Below are positions 1 through 12,000 of a DNA stretch of 64,000 nucleotides, piece after piece. The number at the start of each line of letters is the position of its first letter. Position 1 is the stretch's first letter. The stretch spans positions 190,066 to 254,065 of the forward strand of contig LUCM01002286.1 of NCBI GenBank assembly GCA_008360955.1. The letters are read 5' to 3'. Made by a program: the position numbers and the translations under genes. This DNA is from Fasciolopsis buskii. Taxonomy: Eukaryota > Platyhelminthes > Trematoda > Plagiorchiida > Fasciolidae. The notes under the pieces were generated by a model. That model saw only the letters and a list, made by a program, of their open reading frames with translations, was not told the DNA's origin and did not search any database.

Positions 1-3000
1 GTTATGAATGTGTTTAATTATGGTCAGATATTCATCAATCCTTACGGTTCAGGTGGTACTTGGAACTGCAATAATCAGGCCAAGTTATCAACAAATTAAA
101 AATACTATGTATTTGCGATTGATATACCTTATGCATTACTAAGATATTGCTTTTGTTCGGTTAGCTTTACGCGAACGCAATAAGTAAGGAAGAGGAAAGA
201 AAAGAAACAGTACGCCAAGTCCACTTTTCATCTTCACATGGCCGGCCATCCATCGGAATCTCTGGTGTTTCCGTGGACTTGATACTCTCCGGTTACCCAA
301 GTCGAAGTTGTACCTACAAAGCAGCAGTAACATCTGGGAGTCATGCAACTCGCTGGGGACTGGTAATTTCATACACCCTTTGAATGAGGCATCACATCCT
401 GAATGCCAATTACCTCCTTTCAGCACAGACTTCGATGAGCATACGGCCGTATTCTTTTCACGCTTCCTGTTGTTGGTTTGAAATCAGGGTTTGCTTGTCT
501 TCTCTTTGGTGACCATCAATTTCCAGTCAACCTGGTGGAGATCACCGGACATTAGTTTTCTTTCTGGCATTTAAGTGAGAACATCTCCCGGGGCGAGAAG
601 GATAGGACTTTCGCAGCAAAGACTATGTGATAAGTCAATCATTTAGGAGCTTTTTGCCAGATGTTCAGAGTGAATAGCCGACTCCACCCGCCGACCAAGC
701 GCAAGCATTTGGAAACACTGAGAACTGGTAGATTTGGTAGTTGACCTGCATTTAAAACGCTCTCAAAAATGGACTTTATCATGATGTTTTTAACATTAGA
801 AATTGCGTTTACAAAACTTATTAAACTGTGAATATCCACTGAATGGATAAATCTTGTCTGCAACTCTATAATTTGAAGTAAAAAGCTGGAGGATTTTCTG
901 ATTTGATTTCCTGACTTAACCCGTCATTTAAATCCATGCGACTTTGGCACCGAAAGCGAGCGTTTACACAGAAATTGAATGACTCATTGTCTTACAATGA
1001 GATCTTCAGAAATCCAGATGTAAAATCTGTGATTTATTCAAGTACATTTAGTTGGCACTTTAGTTCAGCTTCCGTTTGATTATGCACGCTTAACCGTGTT
1101 CCATTTTAAGTAGTCAAAATTTTCAACTAAAACAATGCTAAAAGGACTTTCAGCTGTAAGATCTGGTTGACAGTAGACCTCATACAATTAGTTTTACCAG
1201 AAAAAGAAGCATTTTCCGACGAAAAAGAGTGATTGATTTGATATGCATATGTTGCTCTATTGTACAGGGCATGTTGCGTAGCGCATGGACACATTCGCAC
1301 TGAGGATTGGGTGTTATCTCTCTGGTTTTTGCTTCACTCATTATCACAATCCTGATGTGGATTAGTGATGCAAAACAACCATGATTGTATCATGAGTTCA
1401 CCCAGCGCATGTCTGAACTATTCCGTGGACCGCTAACTGAACCGCTTACACGCACAAGCATGTACAAACAACAGAAACATCTTGCGCTCTCGTGTTTCGA
1501 CACGCCACCCAATTAACGTGACCTTGAATTGTCCACACGTAACTTTACTTTGGGTTCGTGATATTCGCATTACAACAGTAAATCAGTAACCTTGACGGCG
1601 AAATGTAAATCCACGTAAGATTGCATAAGGCTTGGAAAGAAATAAGTTTCTCACGTGATTCATGTATTTATAGATCGAACGAAAATTGTGCATTACATAG
1701 CCGAGGGAGTCAGGAAATATGTTACGACGTGGTGAAGCGGGACTGCATGGACACAACTCACATTTTTGGCATATAGTGCAGCCCTGTTCGTGTAGCATTT
1801 TCACTACAATTCAGCAACCCACCACTCTGGAACATGCGGATTATGTCCACTGTGTTTGCAAACTGTCCTATTTGGAAAATGAACTTTGTGAAACGGTAAT
1901 TAGGGGCTGTTCTATTTTTTTAATTTTACATTCTTCTTTTCGTATGAAGATATTATTTCCATCAACGTTAAAAAGTGCAGCTAATTGCTAGCATCCGGCC
2001 TGTTCGTGTAATTTTGAAACGAATATGACCTACTTTGTCCATTCTAGTTAGATTTCATTAACCAGAGACAAACGGGGGCAGCCTGGCAAAAATTCTATAG
2101 CAAACAACGATCTACCCCAGTCCAATGTTTAGTTCGAACTTCTTAATGAAGCTGTCGACCAACAAAAAAGCCAGTAACGGAAAAAGATATATTGTTTTAT
2201 TATTTTTTGTTCCCTTCTTCTATTGCACAACGATTGTCACTTCTACTTCCACGAAACTCTTCGGTCCCAGCTGTGATGAAAACGTCTAGCGATATTTTAG
2301 AACCTTTTTGGACAGTTGTGCGTATTTCTGCAGATAATAGGGGAATCAAAAGCTGCAACTAACGTGGCCGCAACTCAAAAGTTCTGCAGTTTGATATGAT
2401 ACCAAGAAGCGGAAGAACTAGTCGATGGATATTTCAGTTCTCTCATCTTAAGTTCCGGTACTCGACACTTGGGTGCATGCATTTCAAATGGATTTTCCAA
2501 CACTTCATTTATACTCATTAATTTGGTCCTAGCAGGCAGTTTTATACATATTTCTGTTGTTAATTTTGGCATTTTAGGCACTATGTAGTACGTGCTATCC
2601 CATTGCATCTATGTTGATTTCCCTCAGGGAATTCGTAAACAATTTGTTTGTGATTGCCTTATCGTCAGCGGGTCATCGAAATGTAAAAAACTGTTACACC
2701 ACCAATCAAAGCTTCATTTAATGGGTATCTCGCTTACTGATAGGTCACCGTACCGTAGAGTGCAAAACAACAAGTCTACAATAACCGATTAACCATGGCT
2801 ATGTCTATGGTTGCTGTTTTGTAGCGCAAACAAGGAAGACATCTGCTCTTCGTCTTCTCTGAATTCTCGGCTGATTCTACCTCGTGGTTTTGATGTCCAT
2901 TTCACACTGACTGTGGTCAGAAAAATCAAGTCGAGCAGATAAAATAATTCCTTCATTAATCAAAATATAATTGCCTATGCTGCACTCCAGTGATCAGTGA

Positions 3001-3915
3001 TCACTGGCAGATTCTTCTGTTGGGCGATCTGATCTACCGTTATTCATCGCTTTTTCATGTGGTTTCCATTCACTTTATCTAGTGACGTAATTGATCTGAT
3101 GCCAGCGCAGGTGTTAATCATTGACCTTTTTCTTTGCACTTGCTAGTATTGCATTTGATACAGGAAAACCACTCCGGTCATTTGTATTCAGTGGGTAGAA
3201 CTTGCTGTCCAACGATGGTAGGTCGTGATTACCAGGTTCGTGTTTGCGCGTGCACCGAAGATGAGTTCCAATTGGTGGATTTAATCCTGTGTTTCCGGCT
3301 AACTACTGGTAATGCTGCAGTAGCAAAGGGAGATTGCAAAATTTCTGGCGGTGCCGTAATTAGCCTGTCTTTTGTGACTGCTTGTGACGGTCAAATAATT
3401 TAACGAATATTTGGGACCAGTGCTTCACTATTGTGACCAAAAATCTAAGAAGCAAATACGCATTGATGTCCAATTAGACACTGTATCAATCATTTTGAGC
3501 TTAATGCCATTCAAATGATAGAGATGTTATCTGACTCCTTCGCACAATAACAGCCTCCTCACACCCTCCCTTGCACACTAAAATCCAAGCTGCCCCGCGA
3601 ATCGTGCGCGTGGGAACAATCGAGATGGTGCTTGTTTTTCTTCACTTGGGAATATAATGCCGAGTAATTTCATTCTACTTTTCCTCAGAACAGAAGGGTT
3701 GTGTTTTGAGCGTCCCTAGAGAGCAGTGTGATTTAATCAAAATTGTTTTGCTCAGATTTTGCCAGCCCCATACATCTTGCTATCGACTGATGCATCACTG
3801 TACAATACTAATTTGAGCTTTTGGTTTGTCGTTCTATTACAATTATCCCATCTGTCCCCCAATACACAAATCGGTCGACCACAAATCTGTCTGTTCGTGG
3901 CTATCGACAATCTAG
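1..3915. other. Non-coding: intron or 5' flank of the cbEGF gene
   Basis: No exon, RNA gene or mobile element is recognised here. Open frames are all under about 100 codons and none shows a domain pattern. A perfect inverted repeat with 10 bp arms (CCAGTGATCA) and a 1 bp spacer lies at 2987-3007 and is probably incidental. Because the exon at 3916 begins in phase 1, at least one coding exon must lie upstream, either in this stretch and unrecognised or outside the window. Confidence 0.7.
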
Positions 3916-4041
3916 ACATTGATGAATGCCGCAATGGGGCTGCCAAATGCGGTCCAAATATGTACTGTCTGAATACAATCGGTTCATTCCAGTGCCTGTG
4001 TGAACGGGGGTACAAAAACCTGGATCATGAGACTTGTGTTG
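3916..4041 (+). CDS. Exon encoding a calcium-binding EGF-like domain (cbEGF a), fibulin-like gene
   Basis: This internal exon of 126 bp is spliced after AG at 3914-3915 and before GTGAGT at 4042. It is phase 1 at both ends, so it encodes 42 codons as a removable module. The domain starts with the calcium-ligand motif (D)IDEC, whose first Asp codon is completed from the previous exon. The six cysteines lie in the contexts DEC, AKC, MYC, FQC, CLC and ETC, in the order expected for three disulfides. The segment around cysteines 3 and 4, LNTIGSFQC, carries the Asn and aromatic residue of calcium-binding EGF modules. Such repeats form rigid calcium-stabilised rods in secreted matrix proteins and receptors. 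The upstream pyrimidine tract is weak, so the acceptor is less certain than the donor. Fibulin is an inference; the cbEGF call is direct. Confidence 0.93.
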
Positions 4042-5721
4042 GTGAGTGCACCTGTTCCTGATTCACTTTTCCAAACATCTTTTCTAATGGTAGGGCGTTT
4101 TATACCCTAGACGGTGGCATTTCTCATTTGAATGCAACTGAATTATGAGGAGGGTATTTAATGTTGCTCGTGGACTGATCCGTTGTGGTAGTTTCCTGGT
4201 TTTCCCATCAGGAGTCTTTTTTAGTTCGCACTGTTTGTTTCTATGTGAAGAACGCGAATAGTGAAATCACCAAAAGTGTACTTACAAATTACAGTTTCTG
4301 ATCATTACCTTGAATGGTTGTTTCTATTGCGATCGGGACTCAGTTCAAAATACCATAAAAATTGGGCATTTTCATCTCCATCCTTTTCTACCTTTTTTAT
4401 GAACACAGGTTATCCGTGGGTCACACTTGTAATCAGTGGTATTCGGCTAATTTTAGTGGGCTAACCGATGAAATAATTCACGGTCTGAGGCAGCCAGCTT
4501 GTAGTTAAAGAAAGAGAAACGTGTCAGTAATATTCAGTGCATACTGTTTCCCGGTTGAAGATATGAACTGCGTTTTTCCGAACAACCCGTGTTGAACGTT
4601 AGGTTAGTAGGTAAAAGAACGAACATCTAAAAAGTAACTTAAATATCAAACTTCTTTTGTTCCCAACCGGTGACGCTGCTGCAATTTGAAGATTTCAAGA
4701 CAGTGGAAACACATCATCCATATTATTTTCGATCTCATGCGCCTTTTAGAACGAGCATACATTTATCTTCTCACGGAACTTTAGCGTTCACTCAGACTGC
4801 TAGAGAGATGCGTAGTTTAACTTGTTGTCTGTCAAGTCAAACTTGGGATTTACCTTGAATGATTTGGGAGAGAAGGGCACTTTGTGCAGTTCAGTCCGGA
4901 ATTTCTGCTTTTGGTTCTTTATTCACGAAAAGCCGGTAAATATTAGCTTCATGAGTGACTGGTGAGCATTTTATACCACGCGGTAGCAGCATAATTTTTA
5001 AGAAGCAACAGTATCCCGTCGAATTCGAGATTCACCAAACCAGTAAACCGATTCGACAACCAAGCGTCGCAAAGGATGCAGTGGATTTCGATTGCGACAG
5101 ATGGCGGCCTGACGCCGACACAGTTTACAGTTGGTCTGGCGTAACAAAGTCAAAGGCTAAATCCGTAAAAGAACCGTAATTCTTAATTTTAAACTTTTGT
5201 TAGTTTCGTTCCCTCAGACGTTCGGGACGCGTGATGCGTTTTGACTAAATTAGCGGCACAGCATGCGAGATCGCAGTCGGTGATGTTCCTCGAGATCGAA
5301 TTCCGAGACAAACAGATAGACAGTGCATGTGCGTTGGTGCGATTCCTTGGGCATGTACACAAATTCCTTTCGGCTTGCACACTGACAAGCAAACTTAATT
5401 ACTGCATCAACAGGACAGAGTCGATAAGGCGTAAGGGACTCTTTTCGCGAAAAACGTCATCGAAAGTGACCTTGTGATTACAAAATCAATTTTTGTTCCT
5501 GATCAACGAGCAAAACGAAAAATGAAAAATAAATCCGTAAGTGAGGTCTGACTTCTATATTTCAGCATATGGAAAGATTGATCAAGAACGGCAGCATTGG
5601 TTTCGATATTATTAACGCTTCAACGTCATCTTCTATGTGTGACTAGTGAAATAAGATCGTTTTAACTCCATTCTTGTTCGGAAAATATCGGGTAACTTTG
5701 GAGAGTGAATAAGCGTCCGGT

Positions 5722-5790
5722 GGTGGGAAGATACGAACTCACAAACTTATCCACGTGTCCACCGTAGGTCAGTGAAGGAGTTCTGGAACA
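5722..5790 (-). repeat. Possible tRNA-like SINE head or decayed tRNA pseudogene
   Basis: On the minus strand a box-B-like GAGTTCGTATCTTCCC is preceded, about 30 bases upstream, by a weak box-A-like GACCTACGGTGG. That spacing suits an RNA polymerase III internal promoter. No cloverleaf can be folded convincingly by eye and no tail was found, so this may be chance. Confidence 0.25.
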
Positions 5791-5938
5791 GTTTACGGAA
5801 TAGATGACCCAGTCTTTTCGCAGGTTAAAGTTGTCGTGCTTCAACAACCCAACAAAATTTTAGTAAACCTGGAAAATACCAATGTGTCAGAAATTCTCTT
5901 CATATATACAGCTAAGATAAACAAAAAGGTTTTCTAAA

Positions 5939-6172
5939 TATCAGGGCCAAATGACGTAAGGAGTGGATCGAAAAGTCGATGCGCCATGTATTGGTTTTAA
6001 TTGTAAACAATATAATGTCAATACCACAGCGTTGTTGGTAGATGTAATGAGCCAATTCGACTGTAACACTTTCCTTTATAAAGACTACCCACGGTAGTGG
6101 AAACGTTGGCACACTACATCTACCAACAACGCGGTGTTATTATTACTTTGTCATTCACATAAAATGGTTTTC
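5939..6172. repeat. Interspersed repeat, copy 1, folded back on itself
   Basis: The first part (5939-6085) aligns almost base for base with 23004-23155, sharing the block GATGCGCCATGTATTGGTTT. Around 6090 the sequence turns back. The segment GTTGGTAGATGTAATG (6033-6048) recurs in inverted form near 6113-6130, giving a palindrome of about 75 bp per arm. At the turn, CTACC (6085-6089) can pair with GGTAG (6093-6097), followed by GGAAACGTTGGC. A hairpin followed by a GAAACGTTGGC-like sequence recalls the ends of some Penelope-like elements, but I cannot assign the family. Confidence 0.7.
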
Positions 6173-8918
6173 TTATGTGAAATAATTTGATAACCAATTC
6201 GAATCTGCTCTAGAAGCCGAAATAATTTAGATAGTTCATTCTATAGATGTCAGATACCGAATACGACTCGTGAAATAAAGTTGGACTTAGAACAAGCTAG
6301 CCATCGAAATCATAGCTGTCCCTGTGCACAGAAAGGTTTGTGAGTGGATTTCTTATGACAATATACCGTGAAGCACACTGAAGTCATGCCCGATGTCCAA
6401 CACTGGCGAAAGTGTAGTCCGGTCCATTTCTTGCTGCTCGAGAGATCCGTGCAGAAATTGTCCGATTCTTGTGTTTGCCTGTTGCTGAAATCACATAGGC
6501 AGAACCAAAAAGCATATTCTCTGTAGATGGCTTTTATTGCAGACTGACGTTATTTGTGATAATTGCGCTTCGCGTCATCCACTCGGGTTGCATGCATATT
6601 TCACACTTATCTGATCTGTAAAAATACCTAATTGTTCAAGCCACCTTAAGTAGCCGAGAAACTGAAGCCTGCCATTGCTAACGCTCAGCAGAACTGCGAT
6701 GAGAGCTTGAGAACGTCCTCGTTTCTGGCCCAGAGGAGTGCGTCTGGTCGCGACTTCACCGAGCACGATTGAATTTCTGTCACCTACCAGCGAAGATGCG
6801 ATAACAACTAGCTCGGAAACAATGAGTGGAGTTCGGTGATTTGTACGCTGCTTGTGGACGAAATCTGTCCACAAAATTTTAGACTACTCATTACCCGTTA
6901 AGCGAGTGGTCACCAACTAACCAAAATGACTTCTAGTTTATTCGTCAGACCGCGTGGAAATTTTCATGGTGAGCTCTTATAAATTAGCGTACTGAGTAGA
7001 ACTTCAGAACAGAAAGTTTAATGGGTTATTGATCACTAGGAACGGAGTCAGCACACATGAAATAGTTAAACTCGAAATGTAACACCTTTAATGATGTTAC
7101 AGTCCTAGAAATCCACCTTATAGCAGACACGGAAGCTGCGTTCACGAGCCCAGTTTGTGCATACCATCGAAAAGATCTTCCAAGACTTTAGATCACCAGA
7201 ACAATTCCCTATATTTTGGCTATCCATCACATGAATCGAGCAACCAGCCTTATCCATTTCGCAGAGTCCGATTAGGTCGCTCCCACAAAGCACCACCACG
7301 TATATTCTAACGTTTAATTTGGCTTTTTATTCTGAAGTAAGTTTTATAGATTTTCAGGAAGTGAATTGGCTGTACAGTGGCACGACACCCCACGAGCATA
7401 TGTTCCCCCAACCTACGTGCATTGTATGAGTGGTGTGTCGATCGCAGTCTTTCCTGATGCACACATTTTACCTTACCGTACATCTTCTAGATCGAACTAA
7501 AAAAACAGTACAATGGAGTGAGAGGCGTCAAATTTACTTGCAGAAAGATCCAATTGAATTGTTTCACATTAGATATGGCGCACCACCTCGGGATCCGTCT
7601 GAGCAAAAGTCCTAGCAACTAGCTACGGAATCACCTCTAAGGTTAGCTGCTACATCTGGCGCGCCACAGGCGATATGAACTAGCTGAACTGTCTTTTTCT
7701 CAAATCAAACATCCAATTTACCAGTTCTGTCATAAAATTTCCTATTTCAGTATAATATTTTTGAACCCAGTCTTAAAAATATGTGAAAAGTTACATTGGA
7801 GCGAACTAAACACAAATGGACCAGGAACTCTCAAACTCAATTTACATGATTTTTATCCTTTATTAAGGCTTCCACTATTCCATCTTCTGGTATCTAAATC
7901 CAAGTCAGAATGCACAAACTAAAACAAAACATTCTGATGACATGAGTTTGAGTTGTGGATGTACACCGGCGTTTTCACATTTTTGCCGTCGTACTGATAA
8001 AAACACTTCCAGTTGAGTCATTTAGGACAGCAGGTTCATTCCACCTGACTTTATCTTCAACCTGTATCCTTGCCCTACGCGATGCGTAACATTCGGGGTG
8101 TGAAGATAACCTCATTAGCAAGAGCGTGTGAAAAATGATAAGATTCTCATCGTGCACTAGCTAAAATACAGATGAAGACGTGCGGGAAGGTTTGCCTGCA
8201 AAACTTTGATCACGCATTACTTATTTCCCGTTGGCTGAAATGTACGTCAGTATCGAGCAAGATCGATCGATTTCTCTTGTTTTGCCAGCTTTTCAATGAT
8301 TGCAATCACCTTCCGAAAAAATGTGTACACTTCTACATAAATGATAGATGAAAAGTCGAAAATGAACTACATGGCTCAGAAGAATCTATCTCTGCCAAAT
8401 CAGAGACTACTTAAAGGAGAAAATTAGTCTTAAGGAAAAATTTCACGAACTGCAGGTAGACCGAGTTGGAATAAGAATTTTGTATTTGAAACTCTATGAA
8501 TGATGAGATATAACACTGTTTGGCAGTGGTGAATCTTATGCAGAATATCGACTCCACGCATGCATTAAACAGTCAATACACTATTTTGAACAGATTTTGA
8601 CATGCGAACAGTAATCTGTAAGTAGCGTAATTTGATTTTGAACGGAAATCTCAGTCTCTTGGAATGTCTGCATATGCCCAGTGGGTGACATCTGAGAAAT
8701 ATTATTGCTGTTATTCCATACCTGCTCAAAACAGCTTCGGAATATTTACGGATTATTTTGTGCTCGATGACAGACGCATATCCCGTCCAACTTCTCAGCA
8801 GTGGCATTCTGAAAGTGTAAATGGTATTTCTTCTTTTCTGTTCATTTATTTCCAGTTATTCGCTTTTAATCTGTTTCCATTCGGTTGCATTTTCTTCTGT
8901 ACTTGTTTTTACCTGTAG

Positions 8919-9059
8919 ATGTGGATGAATGCCAAGTGTTTGGTTCTCAAGCTTCATGTCCGGATCCGCGAGCACGTTGTGTGAATACCAACGGCAGTCA
9001 CATTTGTGTTTGTCCGGATGGCTTCATCTGGGTGGATTATCCGATATCAAAGTGCAAAG
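8919..9059 (+). CDS. Exon encoding a calcium-binding EGF-like domain (cbEGF b), fibulin-like gene
   Basis: This 141 bp exon of 47 codons follows a good pyrimidine tract and AG at 8917-8918. It ends before GTAAGC at 9060 and is phase 1 at both ends. The motif (D)VDEC opens the domain, and the six cysteines are in DEC, ASC, ARC, HIC, CVC and SKC. The central CVNTNGSHIC has the Asn of a calcium-binding module but His where an aromatic residue is usual. The long last loop (FIWVDYPISK) is larger than in the other repeats here. The first loop is also long, with SCPDPRARC between cysteines 2 and 3. It joins in frame with the exon ending at 4041 and with the next one at 31651. Confidence 0.94.
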
Positions 9060-12000
9060 GTAAGCCATGTAGCGGAAATTGTCTGTCGAGGTACTGATGT
9101 CCCAGAAATCCGGACTGATTAGCCGAGAGTGACGGAAGAGTTCACAGTTCGGTATGACCTCTTCCATTCTTTTGTTTTAATACTAGAACTGTCAAAATAA
9201 TTTAGAAGAAAATAGAAAGATTTTATTTGTCTGTCTGTAATCGAACAGTGCTGAGTTACGGCACTCCAGCTGTGGGGTACCAAAAACAGACGATGATGCT
9301 CCTAAGGTCCATATCGAGGCCGTTGGACGCTAAATTTACGGCCCCGAATCCTATCAGTGATATTCATTGCTTCAGTCGGCAAAAGGAGAAGTTAAATGCG
9401 ATTGCCCTGAAATACTTCCGAGGATTTAAGTAATCTATGATCTGCCTTTCAACATACTACTTTAACATGCGTTTTATGGCAGTTATAAATGAAGGAGCGC
9501 TAAAGACAGTTTTCAAATTGAGAAGTCGCTAAATTTTCTGGTTACTTTATCCGAAACAAAATCAAACCGACAATTCTTCCCCGGTCTCAGTCAGACCACC
9601 TGACATGGGAAGGCAGGTTTGAGTGCTATCAACCTACATGTGTTTGGTTCCGGCGCCTGTAGGAAGTTTCAGCACATTCCCCTATGGTGTGAACCAGTGT
9701 ATAACACTAGATCCCCTTATGAAAGATGAGAAGAGAAATGCCACAAGCGCGTACTTTCTATTGACTCGTTTCCAGCTCCTAAGTAAAACTTAGACCTTAC
9801 GCTTAACACTTTACATGGGCTGAACAGAGAGAAAAGTATTTTGATTAATCCGTTGAACCTACAGATAAAGGCTTGGCTCAGTGCGGATGGGAAACTTTGA
9901 GAAATTTTGTGGTTCTCACAAACACTAAAATGAGTAGACCTGGGAGATTTTACAGATTACTGAAAATCCTCAAGGTGGATGTGCACATTTATCTGGTTGT
10001 TGCATCTTGTAGCAACCGAAATTGTTCTGTTAACACGGAATCCGAATATGGTGCTAAGTCATCATTGAGTTTGTCCATACTGTGAAAAATTGTAAGTAAA
10101 ATACGGGAAAATCGCTGTTAGCTTTGATGTGAATTTTTTATGCACGACTGAATCTATTAAAAAGAGTTTTGACTACTTACTTTCCATACGCTTTCTTGGA
10201 AAGACAAAGTAACCCGTCGGGAATTATCACCCTTTTGGAAATCCACCTCAAATCTACTAACCCCACATTCAAATTCCATTTTGTTCAGGTAGACTGAAGG
10301 TATCGTCGCACAAATTTCCATATCTCTCGGCAAGGTAAACAAATTTTTACATTCTATCAAATCCAAGCCATTCCTAACTTTTATTCAACCCCATGTCTGC
10401 ACGTAGGAAAAATCGATGAGAATCTTTCGGTGGTCTTGTCGAGATAAAAATTAGCTTTCTGCTTATTGTATCAGCAAAGAACGCATTTCAATTATTTTGC
10501 AATGTGACTGGCGACTCGAAAAAGCTCAACACCAGCATTTACAGCTTTTGTATCACATTGGGAAAAACCACGGAGTCACGTGTACTGATGGCTGCAGGTT
10601 GATTTCCAACGGCCGATAGGTAGCGGCACATAACCGGGACACCTTATTGCCAAATAGGTCTAATACCTAGCAAGACCCAGTCAAATTGGAGTATTCGTTA
10701 GTTTTCTTCTCAGAGAGCTCGACCAGGTTTCCGAATAATGTGGTTTATGTTTATCGGTGGCTTTGTCTTTCCAGCAACTCATTACAACCGGGGGGCCAAT
10801 TCGCCGACCATGAATCAAAAAGTAACAGTGCACTCGGATTTCTCGAATCCCATTTCTCGTAAATCAACTGAAAGAAAGTTTTCTTCTTGGGGGAAAGAAA
10901 CACTGAATCACGTGAATTAGTAGCCTACTTTCGGGATCATGCGCCTTCATCTGAACTCCAGTCTCCTTTAAGAGAATTCCTTTTCGCAGGTAATACATAG
11001 GGATAAATAAACAAATCAACGTTAACTACCAAAGAAGAACCAGGCTGACATAAACATGTGGTTGTACACAGTGCTGGTTACTAATTACTGGTCGTTATAA
11101 TCCCCGAGAACTTCAGTCTCCCAATCTGTATGTTGCTGTGTTTGATCACAAATGAATTGTCCTAATCATTCTTGTGGTTTGTTGCCAAATTGTCCCTTTC
11201 TTTTTGCCATTTTGGAGTCTTATGTTTGGCACGGTCTTTTATTCGCAGACGCAGCACCGATCAAAACCGTGTCGATCGAATCCATCCTAAAATAATCATC
11301 TGCATTTGAGTTTGATTCAGCTTCGGTAAACATGGTCTAATAGCCAGCTGCAGTCCATGGTTCCTGTACCAAATGGAACTATGTACATGTTGATTATAAT
11401 GCAGAAAGCTGCTTCTGCCATCCAGCCCTGCAGTCTCATGTACAAAATAATCCGAGAGGAAGAATATTCCGAAATCTGTTGGAAACGCTTAACATTATTT
11501 GATTCTTTAGTACATCACAGCCCGTAGCCACTTAATCGTTCAGGTCGCTGAATACAACTCCAATTTCCCCATATGCTGGAATTTCTGGCCATTTATCTTT
11601 GATTTTAACGATTTTCTGAGTACAACGTAACTGCTTAATTTCAAGCATCTTGTTGATAATGGTTTTGGTCGTCAGTTCTTATTTGGTTTGCGTGACCCAT
11701 TGACGATGTTAGTAGCAATGTTCTTGAGAAGTCTAAGATCACTGGACAAGCTTCAGCAATCGTAACTTTCTGAAAAGCGTTGCTGCTCTCTCGACTTCAT
11801 CAAAAGCTCTCGTCTTCCAGTTTGGAGATGTGTAACTCTGGTTGTGTATGTTCCACGCCCTATTTCAAGCTTGATGATATGATAAACCAGCTTCCAGCTG
11901 GAATCACTTTTGCCACAACAGGAAAAAATAGAGAACTTTCTTATTAGTATGAACTGATAAATAATTTCGGTTCTACAGTTTGTTTTGGTGATTCTTGCAC

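Larger units (their letters stand above)
4042..8918 (+). other. Intron of about 4.9 kb
   Basis: This lies between two class 1-1 cbEGF exons. It holds the palindromic interspersed repeat at 5939-6172 and a possible tRNA-like SINE head on the minus strand near 5722-5790, both listed separately. A 99-codon minus-strand open frame at 6575-6874 shows no recognisable domain. Nothing else stands out. Confidence 0.8.

Noticed and set aside
6575..6874. 99-codon minus-strand open frame
   Set aside because: No recognisable motif was found. It might be part of an unrecognised repeat but cannot be supported as a gene.
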